Shown here: positions 1-9,238 of the stretch, one piece after another | Numbering within the stretch: the first letter of the stretch is position 1 | Layout: each line of letters opens with the position of its first letter | The notes under the pieces: generated by a model | What the model was told of the DNA's origin: nothing | Seen by the model: the letters and a program-made list of their open reading frames with translations, nothing else | Databases searched by the model: none | Source: CAWFPR01 sp963817635 | GTDB lineage: Bacteria > Acidobacteriota > Vicinamibacteria > Vicinamibacterales > 2-12-FULL-66-21 | NCBI GenBank assembly: GCA_963817635.1 | Contig: CAWFPR010000002.1 | Location: forward strand, 248,001 to 312,000 | DNA length: 64,000 nt | Direction of reading: 5' to 3' | Position numbers and translations under genes: made by a program

Positions 1-366
1 CTGGTGCGACGCCTTCGAGACCTCCGCCGACAGGTGCGACAGCAGATCGTCGACCGTGCCGGCCCGTCGCAGGCGCGCCTCGACCTGCGGCGCGGGACGC
101 GTCAGCGTCCGTTCGGACAGCAGCTGATCCACGTACAGGCGGTACCCCATGTCGGTCGGCACCCGTCCGGCAGAGGTGTGGGGCTGGCTGACGTATCCCT
201 GCTCCTCGAGCCGGGCCAGAATGTTGCGCAGCGTGGCCGACGACACGCCGAAGCCGCGGTTGGCCAGCCAGAGCGAAGACACCGGCTCCCCCTCGTCAAT
301 ATATGACTGCACGAGGACGCCCAGGATCCGTCTATCTCGTTCCGGAAGCTCAGGATGGCGTGTCAT
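1..366 (-). CDS. hrcA: Heat-inducible repressor HrcA, N-terminal part (runs off left edge)
   Basis: HrcA represses chaperone genes (groESL, dnaK) by binding CIRCE operators, and usually controls its own gene. The 122 visible codons carry the N-terminal winged helix: ERDRRILGVLVQSYIDEGEP near residue 9, then SSATLRNILARLEEQ, and the family signature PHTSAGRVPTDMGYR around residue 80. The ATG at 366-364 gives MTRHPELPERD, the usual HrcA beginning, and a CIRCE element and a perfect -10 lie directly upstream, which settles the start. The rest of the protein, including the dimerisation domain, is outside the window. It is the last visible gene of a leftward series but has its own promoter. Identification is firm; only the truncation limits it. 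Confidence 0.93.
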   Translation of the reverse strand, partial: MTRHPELPERDRRILGVLVQSYIDEGEPVSSLWLANRGFGVSSATLRNILARLEEQGYVSQPHTSAGRVPTDMGYRLYVDQLLSERTLTRPAPQVEARLRRAGTVDDLLSHLSAEVSKASHQ

Positions 367-373
367 TAGATGT

Positions 374-400
374 TTAGCACTCAAAGCGCTTGACTGCTAA
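374..400 (-). promoter_or_regulatory. CIRCE operator upstream of hrcA
   Basis: TTAGCACTC, a 9-base spacer (AAAGCGCTT), then GACTGCTAA. The consensus is TTAGCACTC-N9-GAGTGCTAA, so only one position differs (C for G in the right arm). It lies 7 bases upstream of the hrcA ATG and just downstream of the -10 box, over the expected transcription start. Bound HrcA would therefore block its own transcription. Confidence 0.92.
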
Positions 401-405
401 GCTCC

Positions 406-411
406 ATTATA
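406..411 (-). promoter_or_regulatory. -10 box of the hrcA promoter
   Basis: The minus strand reads TATAAT, a perfect sigma-70 -10 hexamer, immediately upstream of the CIRCE element. No good -35 hexamer is visible at 16-18 bases spacing (GCTGTC or similar). Confidence 0.65.
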
Positions 412-456
412 CATGATGAGGGCGGCTAGACAGCCAGCCGGCGTCCCGGCGACCGT

Positions 457-1783
457 TCAGAGCCCCGCGCGTGCCGCCAGCTCGGCGGCGGCGTGCCTGG
501 CGTCGGCGGCCACCTCGGCGGCATCCAGCCGCGTGAGCGCGAAGTCGCGGACCAGGATTTCGCCATCGACCATCGTCAGCCGGACGTCGGTGCCGCGTGC
601 GGCGTAGACCAGCGTGGACCACGGGTCGACGTCGGGCGCCAGGTGCGCGCGGTCGCGCTCGATGAGGATGAGGTCGGCGCGCTTGCCGGGCTCGATCGAG
701 CCGATCTCGTCTTCGAGTCCGAGGGCGCGGGCCCCTTCGCGGGTCGCCATCCACAACGCATCGCGCGCCGTCAGCGCTCCCGGCGCGTGGCGCACCGCCT
801 GGAGCGTCGCCGCCAGGCGCATCTCCTCGAACATGTCGAGGCGGTTGTTGCAGGCTGCCCCGTCGGCGCCGAGCGAGACCGAAATGCCCCTGGCACGCAT
901 TTCGGTCACCGGCGCGATGCCGGAACCGAGCTTCAGGTTCGAGCCAGGGCAGTGCAGGACTTTGACGTCGCGGTCGGCGAGCAGGGCCTGCTCGCGATCG
1001 TCCACCCAGATACAGTGCGCCGCGCAGAGTCGGGGCGTGGCCAGGCCGGTGGCCGCCAGGTACTCGATGTTCGACAGTCCTCCCGACAGTCCCCGGACGA
1101 TGTCGACTTCGGCGCGCGACTCTGAGGCGTGGGTGTGCACGAGCGCGTGCTCGCCCGACGAGAGCGCGGCCACCGCTTCCAGCAGGTCGCGCGAGCAACT
1201 GATGGCAAACCGCGGCGCGAAGGCGGCCCGCAGCCGTCCGCCCGAGGCGCCGCCCCACCGTTTCACGAGCGCGAGGCTCTCATCGAGCGATGCGCGCGTG
1301 TTCTCCCGGAGGCGCGGCGGCACGTCCGCGGCCCCGTCCATCATGCACTTGCCGACGACCGCGCGCATCCCGATTGCGTCGAGCGTGTCGAACACCACGT
1401 CGGTGTCGTGCACCGTCTCCATCGTCAACACCGACGTCGTGCCCGTCAGCAGCAGCTCACACGCGGCGAGCGTCGTCGAGGTGCGCAGCGTCGAGGGGGT
1501 GTGCGCCGCCTCCATCGGCCAGACCCGGCGCTTCAGCCAGTCGAGCAGCGGCATGTCGTCGGCCGATCCGCGGAAGAGCGTCTGGCACAGGTGAATGTGG
1601 GTCTGGATGAACCCGGGCAGGACGTACCCGCCGCCGCGCGTCGATGACGGCGTCGTGTCGGCCGTCGATTTCGGGCCCGACGTGGGCGATGCGGCCGTCG
1701 CGCACGATGACGGCCCCTTCGACGATGTCGAGGCGGTCGTTCATCGTCACGATCGTCGCATTCCGGATCAGGATGGACGGCAT
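457..1783 (-). CDS. TRZ/ATZ-family amidohydrolase (nucleoside/nucleobase deaminase type), one frameshift
   Basis: Metal-dependent deaminase of the group holding 5'-deoxyadenosine/MTA-SAH deaminases, guanine deaminases and triazine hydrolases. The N-terminal beta-sandwich segment is MPSILIRNATIVTMND. After a frame change near 1630 come VLPGFIQTHIHLCQTLFRG with the HxH metal ligands, HTHASES with a third His, AAHCIW, and the ligand Asp in SLGADGAACN. The C-terminal strand is IEPGKRADLILIERD. Removing one inserted base gives 441 codons, a normal family length. The stop of the xdhC-like gene lies 13 bases upstream, so the two are probably co-transcribed, which would fit purine salvage or catabolism. 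Substrate cannot be assigned from sequence alone; guanine, 8-oxoguanine and adenosine-type substrates are all possible. Confidence 0.85.
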
Positions 1784-1796
1784 CGGGGGCTCCGGC

Positions 1797-2628
1797 TCAG
1801 GGCTCAGGGCTCAGGGTTTTGGGAGCCAGGCGTTTCATCGCGAGGGGCGACACGTCCACGCCCCGCCTGACGGCGATGAGCTCGGCGAGGATGCTGATCG
1901 CGATTTCAGCGGGCGTCACGGCGCCGATCTCGAGCCCGATGGGGGAGTGCACGCGCTCGAGGCATTCTGCCGGCATGCCCTCGGCGACCGAGGGCTTCGT
2001 TGATCCGCGCCACCTTCGCGCGGCTGCCGATGAGTCCCAGGTAGCGCAGGTCGCGCGGCGCCAGCGCCCGCATCGCGTCGAGATCGTGCTGGTGGCCGCG
2101 GGTCACGACCACGACGAAGGCCGAGGCGGGGATGAGGGTGCGATGCAGCCACTCGGGAATCGGTTCGACGACAATCGTCGCCCCTGGAAACCGCTCCGCG
2201 TTGGCGAATTTCCCGCGGTCGTCCACGACGTGCAGGCGGAAGCCGGCGTCGGACGCGGCACGGCCCAGGTGATAGCCCACGTGGCCGGCCCCGATGATGT
2301 ACAGCAGGGGCGTGGGCGAGAGGGGGTCGATGTGCACGTCCATGCGTCCTCCGCAGATCAGGCCGTTCTCCTGCGCGAAGTCGTCGTTGAGATCGTAGTG
2401 TTCGAGGGAGGACTTGCCGGTGGCGATGGCGCGCCGGGCTTTCCCGAACGCGTCGTTCTCGTAGCAGCCGCCGCCGATCGTGCCGACCGTGCGGCCGTCG
2501 GCGTAAACGAGCATCCTGGCGCCGGCGCGCTGCGGCGTCGAGCCCTGCGCCCGCACCACGGTGACGAGCGCGACGGTCTCGCCGCGGCGGAGCGCGTCCG
2601 CCGCGGCTGCCAGGACTTCTTCGGTCAG
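1797..2628 (-). CDS. XdhC/CoxI-family molybdoenzyme maturation factor, one frameshift, unclear start
   Basis: XdhC-type proteins bind and sulfurate molybdenum cofactor for xanthine dehydrogenase-like enzymes. The XdhC/CoxI domain is visible as VVRAQGSTPQRAGARMLVY, GTIGGGCYEND and LICGGRMDVHIDPL. The C-terminal Rossmann domain follows: LLYIIGAGHVGYHLGR, VVVVTRGHQHDLDAM and YLGLIGSRAKVARI. A frame change near 1985 (extra G after ALG) restores a tail ending near PAECLERVHSPIGLEIGAVT. No ATG, GTG or TTG precedes the N-terminal helix LTEEVLAAAADALRRGE; the first is GTG at 2559, which would delete that helix. The start is therefore uncertain, possibly a CTG at 2628 overlapping the stop of the upstream gene. 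The last residues (LSPEP) are encoded by a GGCTCAGGG intergenic repeat. No xanthine dehydrogenase gene is in the window. Confidence 0.78.
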
Positions 2629-3660
2629 ACGAGAACCTCGATCTTCGCCTTCTTCTTCAGGCCGTCGATGAACGCCTGGGCGTGCTCCTGCTTGCGCTGC
2701 TGCGTCAGGAATTCCCTGATGCGATCCCGGACCTCCTCGAAGGCGACCGTGGTTGCCGGCTTGCGCTCGGTCACCTTGATGATGTGATAGCCGAACTGGG
2801 TGGTGACGATGTCGCTGATCTGGCCGGGCTGGAGCGCGAAGGCCGCCTCCTCGAACGCGGGGACCATCTGTCCGCGCGAGAAGAAGTTGAGGTCGCCGCC
2901 CTGCGCGGCGCTGCCGTCGGCGGAGTGCTTCTTCGCCAGTTCGGCGAAATCCCCGCCGTTCTTCGCCTGCTTCAGCACGCTCTCGGCCAGGGCGAGCACC
3001 TTCTTCTTGTCGGCGTCGGTGGCTTTCTCGTCCAGGCGGAACAGGATGTGGCTGGCGCGCACGGATTCGTCCTGCTTGAACTTGTCCGGGTTCTTGTCGT
3101 AGAACTCGCGCGCGTCGGCGTCGCTTGGCCCGGGCAGCGTCGCCACTTCCGCGTCAATCATCTTCGTGATGCTCATGTCGATCTGGGCGTCCGACTTCAG
3201 CTGATCGAGGCTCATGCCCCGGGCCTCCAGCGCCTTGCTGAACTCCGCTTCGTTCGGAAACTGCGATCTGCATCTTCTTCAGGTTGCCGTCGAGCTCGGC
3301 GTCGGTCACGCTGATGTTGCGCGACTTGATTTCCTGCGAGAGCACCGTGTAGGTGACGAGCTGATCGAGGGCCTTGCGCAGGATGTCGTCCCGGCGCTCG
3401 GCCGGGATCGGCTGCCCGGCGCTCATTTCGATGTTCTTCACGATCCGGTCGAAGTCGGCCTTCGTGACAGCCTCGCCGTTCACGCGGGCGAGGACGTCGG
3501 GCAATTGAGCCGGCATCGGCTTGGGCGGTTCTGGCGTCGCCGGCTGGGCGGCGCCGTTCGCGGCCGCGGGTGTCTGGGTTGTATCCGCAGGTGCCTTGCG
3601 GCAGGCCGCACCGGCGGCGAGCGAGGCGACCGCCACACAGGTCACAACAAGTCTCTTCAC
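2625..3660 (-). CDS. PpiC/SurA-like peptidylprolyl isomerase, probable lipoprotein, one frameshift
   Basis: Periplasmic foldase that assists outer-membrane protein maturation. The signal peptide MKRLVVTCVAVASLAAGAAC ends in a Cys that could be lipidated, although the lipobox (GAAC) is not ideal. A Pro/Ala-rich linker follows, then a SurA-like N-terminal helical domain (LARVNGEAVTKADFDRIV). The parvulin domain shows SVRASHILFRLDE, KKHSADGSAAQGGDLNFFSR and TQFGYHIIKVTER. A frame change near 3262 (extra A in CAGATCG) splits the gene; removal gives 344 residues in one frame. The stop overlaps the presumed start of the XdhC gene. A good promoter candidate lies about 70 bases upstream. It lies downstream of the PBP gene on the same strand, consistent with a cell-envelope role. 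Confidence 0.87.
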
Positions 3661-3727
3661 GACTATTCCTTGACGATATGCGCCCGAGCCTGGGCTGCGA
3701 GCAGTTGCCGACGGTGAGGGACCTTAC

Positions 3728-3756
3728 ATTGTAACTCCCGGGAATCGAACTTCCAA
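3728..3756 (-). promoter_or_regulatory. Candidate sigma-70 promoter for the PpiC-like gene
   Basis: Minus strand: TTGGAA (3756-3751), 17 bases, TACAAT (3733-3728). The -35 matches TTGACA at 4 of 6 positions and the -10 matches TATAAT at 5 of 6. The start codon is about 68 bases downstream. Confidence 0.5.
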
Positions 3757-3779
3757 CGGGCCTGTCGGAAGTTCCCGGG
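3737..3779 (-). terminator. Imperfect hairpin after the PBP gene
   Basis: CCCGGGAA and AACTTCC on the left pair with GGAAGTT and CCCGGG on the right, with a 3-base bulge and a 12-base loop, starting 3 bases past the PBP stop codon. There is no T-tract, so a Rho-independent role is doubtful. It overlaps the -35 of the next gene's promoter. Confidence 0.35.
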
Positions 3780-3781
3780 CG

Positions 3782-6158
3782 TCAGAACCAGTGCAGCCGG
3801 CAGATATCGATCGGTTCGGTGCCCGTCAGGAAGCCTTCGTGGAACACTCGCGGGCAGGCCGGGGTGGCGAGCTTGCCCGTATCACGGTCGATGTCGACGA
3901 ACACGACGCCCTCGGGCGCCTCGAACTGGTGGTTCGGATGGCCGGCGAGCGCGCGCATCATGAACGTCGGTCCAGATGGGCAGGGCGGCCTGCGTCCCGC
4001 TCAGGCCCAGGGGCTGGTTGTCGTCGAGTCCGACCCAGACCACCGCGAGCAGGTCGGGCGTGAAGCCGACGAACCAGGCGTCGCGCAAATCGTTGGTCGT
4101 CCCCGATTTGCCGCCGGCGTCGAGCGCGAACCCCGCGGCGCGCGCGCCGGCGCCGGTCCCCTCGTTGATGACGCTGCGCAGCATGTTCGTGACGAGGAAC
4201 GTCGTGTCGGCACGCGCAATCGACTTCGGGACCGTCGGGACGACGGGAATCTCGCGCCCGCCCGAAACCATGCGCGAGATGGCGCGAAGCGGCCGCAGGA
4301 TCCCTTCGTTGGGGAACACCGTGTAGGCCGTCGCGATCTCGAGGGGTGTGGCCTCGAACACGCCCAGCGCGATCGACGGATACGGACGCGGCGGCGTGCC
4401 CGCCCCGACGCGCCGCCAGAGCGCCGCGACCTGGTCGTAGCCGGTCGTCTCGGCCACCTTGATGGTCGCGATGTTGCGCGACAGCGCGAGCGCACGACGC
4501 AGCGTGATCGCGCCTTCGTATTCCCCGTCGTAGTTGCTCGGCGTCCACGTCTGCTCGTTGAACTCCCACGTCGTCGGCTCGTCCATGACGACCGTCGCGG
4601 GCGTCAGGTCGCTGCGTCCTTCGGCGAACGCCCGCTCGAAGGCCGCGAGATAGACGAACGGCTTGAACACCGAGCCTGGCTGGCGGCGGGCGGCCACCGC
4701 CCGGTTGTATTGCGACTGGTTGTAGGTCCGGCCGCCGACCATCGCGAGGATCTCGCCGGTCCGCGGATCGACCGCGATGAGCGCCGCCTGGGCTTTCTGC
4801 CGCCGGCGCTTCGCGAGCAGCGCATCGACGTGCACCAGTCCGTCGCGCATCGCATCCTGCGCGATCCGCTGCAGGTGCAGGTCCAGCGTCGTGTAGACGT
4901 CCACGGCGCCGATCGCCGCCGTGCCGTACTTGTCCTGCAGCTCCTGTCCGACGTAGTCCACGAAGTACGGCGCCTCCGCCTCCAGGGCGCGCGCCACGAT
5001 CTGCAGCGGCTCGTGCGAGGCCCGCTCCGCGGCATCGGCCGTGATGTAGCCCGAGTCGGCCATCGCGTGGAGGACGACGTTCCGGCGCTCCTTCGCCTTG
5101 TCGGGATAGTTGAACGGCGAGGTGCGCGGCGGCGACTGGATCATGCCGGCGATCGTCGCGGCTTCGCTCAACGACACGTTCGAGATGTCCTTCGCGAAAA
5201 AGAGCCGGGCCGCTTCCGGGACGCCGTGGATGGCGAACGACCCCCGCTGCCCGAGCCAGACGTCGTTCAGGTACAGCTCGAGCACCTGGTTCTTCGAGAG
5301 CCGCCGTTCGAGCGCGATCGACATGATCCACTCGGTCAGCTTGCGCTTGAGCGTCCGCTCCTGGGTCAGGAACGTGTTCTTCACGAGCTGCTGCGTGATG
5401 GTGCTCCCGCCGCGCATGCTCTTGTTGCCGAAGAGGTACCCGAACACGGCGCTCCCGATACCGATCGGATCGATGCCCGGGTGCTCGTAGAAGCGCCGGT
5501 CCTCGATCGACAGGACCGCCTGCACCATCCGGGGCGGAATCGAGGCGAGCGGCACGTCCCGGCGCTTTTCGCGCCCGGCCGTGATGAGCGCCGTGATGAG
5601 CGGCGGATCGAGCGTGAGCTGTTCGGCCGGCTTGCGGGACCCGATGACCTCGATCCGGTCGATTGTTGCCGGTTCGGCGCCCCTGGCGCCGCGTGCCGCG
5701 AACACGATCCGTACCGGCTGCGCCTTGTGGTCGCCGTCCCTCGGAATCACGACGACGGCATCGCGGCCGACCGTGAATTCTCCCGGCTGGGCGGACTGGT
5801 CGCGATGGGAGTATCCCAGGTCGTTCAGCCGATCGATGAGCTGGGTCGGCGTCAGCGACTGCCCGCGGCGCAGCTCGAACGGGCGGGCGAACACGCGGGG
5901 ATCCGCGCGCTCCATCTCGCCGTGCAGCCGCGCGTCGATCATCCTCGAGAAGACGACGTAGTAGTAGGCCGTGACCCCGGACAGGACGAGCATCGGGACC
6001 GCCACGGCCACGAAGACGTAGCGCTTCCAGCGGCGCCGCCCCGGGGCGGGCTTCGCCCCACGGCGGGGAGCGGTCGCTTTCGAACGCGCGGGTTTCACAA
6101 TCGCCACGGATGTCCGCAATCGGCACGCGCCGCGTCGGGACCTTGCGTCGGCGGGCAT
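3782..6158 (-). CDS. Class A penicillin-binding protein (PBP1b-like), one frameshift near the 3' end
   Basis: Bifunctional peptidoglycan glycosyltransferase/transpeptidase anchored in the inner membrane. The basic cytoplasmic tail is followed by one TM helix (VFVAVAVPMLVLSGVTAYYY) and a UB2H-like segment (LTPTQLIDRLNDLGYS). GT51 motifs are EDRRFYEHPGID and RGGSTITQQLVKNTFL. The transpeptidase has SxxK as PGSVFKPF, SxN as LSRNIATIK and KSGTT as GGKSGTTND. At about 3966 an inserted G after PIWT shifts the frame; correction gives a tail ending CRLHWF and about 791 residues. The chosen ATG at 6158 gives a long basic tail; an internal GTG (VAIVKP) is an alternative. It is divergent from the TonB receptor gene, with 98 bases between them. 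Confidence 0.92.
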
Positions 6159-6242
6159 CGTCTAAGCGTCGAGAGTAATCGGCATTGTATACCGCCGGTT
6201 CGACTGTCGGAGCGGTTCGGTCGACCGGGGCCGTCGCTTCCG

Positions 6243-6250
6243 AAGGAGGT
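6243..6250 (+). promoter_or_regulatory. Strong ribosome binding site deciding the TonB receptor start
   Basis: AAGGAGGT, a full match to the anti-Shine-Dalgarno core, 6 bases before the ATG at 6257. It fixes the start upstream of two frame changes in the signal peptide, rather than at the in-frame ATG at 6283. Confidence 0.8.
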
Positions 6251-6256
6251 TTCGGA

Positions 6257-9135
6257 ATGTCGCGCGTGAGTCGTCTTCGTCGATGTCCTCGTCCTGCTCC
6301 TCGCCAGTGCCCTGCCCGTCCTTCGCGCAGTCGCAAGCGGTCAACGCGACGGTCGAAGGCACCGTCGTCGATGAATCCGCCGCAGCGCTTCCGGGCGTGA
6401 CGGTCACGCTCGTGAACATCGATACCGGCGACACGCGGGTCGTCGTGACCAACGGACGCGGCGTCTACCGCGCGCCGCTGCTGTCGCTGGGGCGCTATCG
6501 CATCACCGCCGAACTGCAGGGTTTCAAGAAGTTCGAGCAGCAGGGGCTGACGCTGTCGGCGGGCCAGACGGCCGTGATCAATGTCGTGCTGAGCGTCGGC
6601 AACCTGGCGGAAACGATTACCGTGACGCGGGAGGCCCCGATCGCCGAGCCCGGCAAGATCGACCTCGGCCGGACCATCGGCGAAGCCGAGATCAAGAACC
6701 TGCCGCTCGTGTCGCGCAATCCCTACAACTTCGCGTTCCTCCAGGCCAACGTCACCGGCTACGAGAACAACGAGTTCGGCGTGCCGCGCATCAACGCGAA
6801 CGGCTCGCAGATGCACACGAACTACCAGCTCGACGGCAACACCAACACCGAGAAGGACCGGGCCGGCCTGCGCCTGCTGCCCGTGTCGGAAGTGCTGGTC
6901 CGCGAGGTGAAGGTCATCACGAACGGCTTTGCGCCGGAGTTCGGCCAGACGACCGGCATGGTCTACAACGCCATCACGCCGTCGGGCACGAACGACGTCC
7001 ACGGATCGGCCAGCTACCGGTTCAAGCGCAACCCGATGTCGTCGAAGCCGTTCTTCCTGTCGCCGACCGCGCGCAAGCCCGACACCGAGGCCAACGACGT
7101 CACGGCGACTGTCGGCGGCCCCGTCAGGAAGGACAGGTGGCACTATTTCGGCGCCTACGAGTACGTGGACCGGAGCCTCGTCACGGGCAACCAGGTGATC
7201 ACGGTGACACCGGCGGATGCCCAGGCGCTCGGCATCACCCTGCCGTCGAGCGGCGTCATCCCCGCGCACCAGAAGGTCAACTTCGGCTTCGGCAAGACCG
7301 ACTACCAGGTGTCGCCCGGCAGCCTCCTGTCGGTCCGCTACTTCGGCTTCAAGAACTTCTCCCCGTCCAACATCGGCGGCGGCCTGACCACGACGGATCG
7401 GGCGACCGACTTCACGGATCGGATGGACTCCACGTCGGCGCAGCTCACGTCGACGATCGGCCGGACGATGCTGAACGAACTGCGCGTCCAGTACGCGCGG
7501 CGCCACCAGTTCCGCACGCAGGGAAGCTCGGTCGACGGGCCGGCCATCACCGTGTCGGGCAAGGCGAACTTCGGCGGCGCCCGGCTCGGCAACGGCAATT
7601 CGGTCGGGTTCGACTTCAATCAGGGGATCACCCAGGTCATCGACAACGTCAGCCTGATCCGCGGGACGCACGCGTTCAAGACCGGCATCGACGCGCAGTG
7701 GATCGCCGACAGGCGCGTGCGGGGCGACCTGTTCCTCTACAATTTCCCCTCGATCGACGCCTACCTGGCCGCGAAGAGCGGCGCCAACCCGTTCGCCTAC
7801 TCCAACTTCCAGCAGCAGCTCGGCGACCTGTCGGCGAAGTACGATTCGGGCTTCTACGGGTTCTTCGTGCAGGACGACTGGCAGATATCGTCGCGGCTGA
7901 AGCTCCTCTACGGCGTGCGCTACGACGTGTTCGACGTGCCGGCCGCGCGCCCGTTCGCCGCCAACCCGTACTCGCAGGGCTTCACGATTGACAAGAACAA
8001 CTTCGGGCCGCGGGCGGGCGTATCCTGGGCGGCCGACCAGTCGGCCCGGACGGTTGTCCGCGCGTCGGTCGGACTGATGTACGAGCCGCCGCTCCTGGAC
8101 TTCTACGACAACGCCATTCTCAACAACGGCGACCCGAAGAGCTACAACGTCGGCCCGGTGCTGGGGACGGCGGTGGGCGCGCCGGCATTCCCGGCGAGCC
8201 TCGCGTCGCCGCCGCCAGGATTCGTCCTGCCGAAGCAGAGCATCAACGGCGTGGATGCCAACTTCAAGACGCAGTCGGCATGGCTCAGCAACGTCCAGGT
8301 TGAACGCGCGCTCCGGGACGACCTCGCCGTCACCGTCGGCTACGTGAACTCCATCGGGCGCCATCTCCCGGTGCTGCTGGACGTGAACCTCGTGCCGTCG
8401 GGGGCGACGCTGGCGGACGGCCGGCCGATATTCTCGTCGGCGCGGGTGGATCCCACCTTCGACCACATCAACGTGTTCCAGTCGATCGGCGAGTCCACCT
8501 ACAACGCCCTCACCGCCACGGTCACCAAGCGGATGACGCACGGCTGGCAGGCGCAGGCGACCTACACGCTGGCGCGCGGCGTGGACAATGCCCCGCTGAC
8601 CGGCACCTACGTGGTCGGCAGCCAGGACGATCGCGTGTCCGACCCGACCGATCTGAACCGGGACAAGGGTGTGACGCCGTTCAATCAGACGCACACGCTG
8701 GCGGTGTCCACGGTCATCGCGCCGTCGATCGCCGGCGACGGCCTCGCGGCGGCGATCCTCAACAACAACCAGCTGGGGATCATCCTCCAGGCCAACAGCG
8801 GCCTGCCGTTCAACATCCGATCGAACCAGGATCTCAACAAGGACGGCGTGAACAACGACCGGCCGCTCGGCCTCGAGCGCAACTCCGGCAGGCTCGGCAA
8901 CGTGGTGAACCTCGATCTGCGCTATTCGCGGTTCCTGCCCGTCGGCGGAGCCAGGCGGGGAGAGCTGTTCTTCGAAGCCAAGAACCTGTTCAACGCGGAA
9001 AACGTCTCGGGCGTCAACCGCGTGGTGGCGACTGATGCGGCCGGCACCCCGATTTCCGGAATCCCCGCGACATTCCCGGGGACGAGCGGCTATGATCAGC
9101 GTCAGATGCAGCTCGGCCTGAAGTTCACGTTCTAG
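6257..9135 (+). CDS. Oar-like TonB-dependent receptor with carboxypeptidase-like N-terminal domain (copy 1), two frameshifts
   Basis: Outer-membrane active-transport receptor powered by TonB. From the ATG at 6257 the signal peptide is recovered only if two inserted bases (near 6283 and 6325) are removed: MSRVSRLRRVLVLLLASALP, then VLAQ and a mature start at SQAVNATVEG. The total is then 958 residues. A carboxypeptidase-regulatory-like domain follows (GTVVDESAAALPGVTVTLVN, YRITAELQGFKKFEQQGLTL), then the plug with IKNLPLVSRNPYNFAFLQ and QLDGNTNTEKDRAGLRLLPV. A long beta-barrel ends in the aromatic signal LGLKFTF used for barrel insertion. It is followed by a PIG-L gene, and the same pair recurs at 51213-57062 with clear similarity. 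The ligand is unknown. Confidence 0.9.
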
Positions 9136-9176
9136 GGGCTCGAGGCTTGAGGCTTCAGGCTTCGGGGCTCAGTTCA
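9136..9176. repeat. Short GGCTTSAGG-type repeats after the TonB receptor stop
   Basis: Directly after the stop codon come variants of GGCTTCAGG and GGCTCAG, three to four in a row (gaggcttgaggcttcaggcttcggggctcag). Related runs sit at 1797-1820, about 51085-51130 and 62516-62612, always at gene ends. Confidence 0.6.
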
Positions 9177-9238
9177 CGTTAGTGAACGAGGCGCTCGCGC
9201 AGGGCGCGTGCCTCGCTGCCGTTCGCGGTTGTCTCCAT

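Noticed and set aside
3958..8694. 1,578-codon minus-strand ORF
   Set aside because: It runs antisense to the TonB receptor and out of frame through the PBP gene; high GC leaves the shadow frame open. Composition is Arg/Ala/Gly-rich without motifs.
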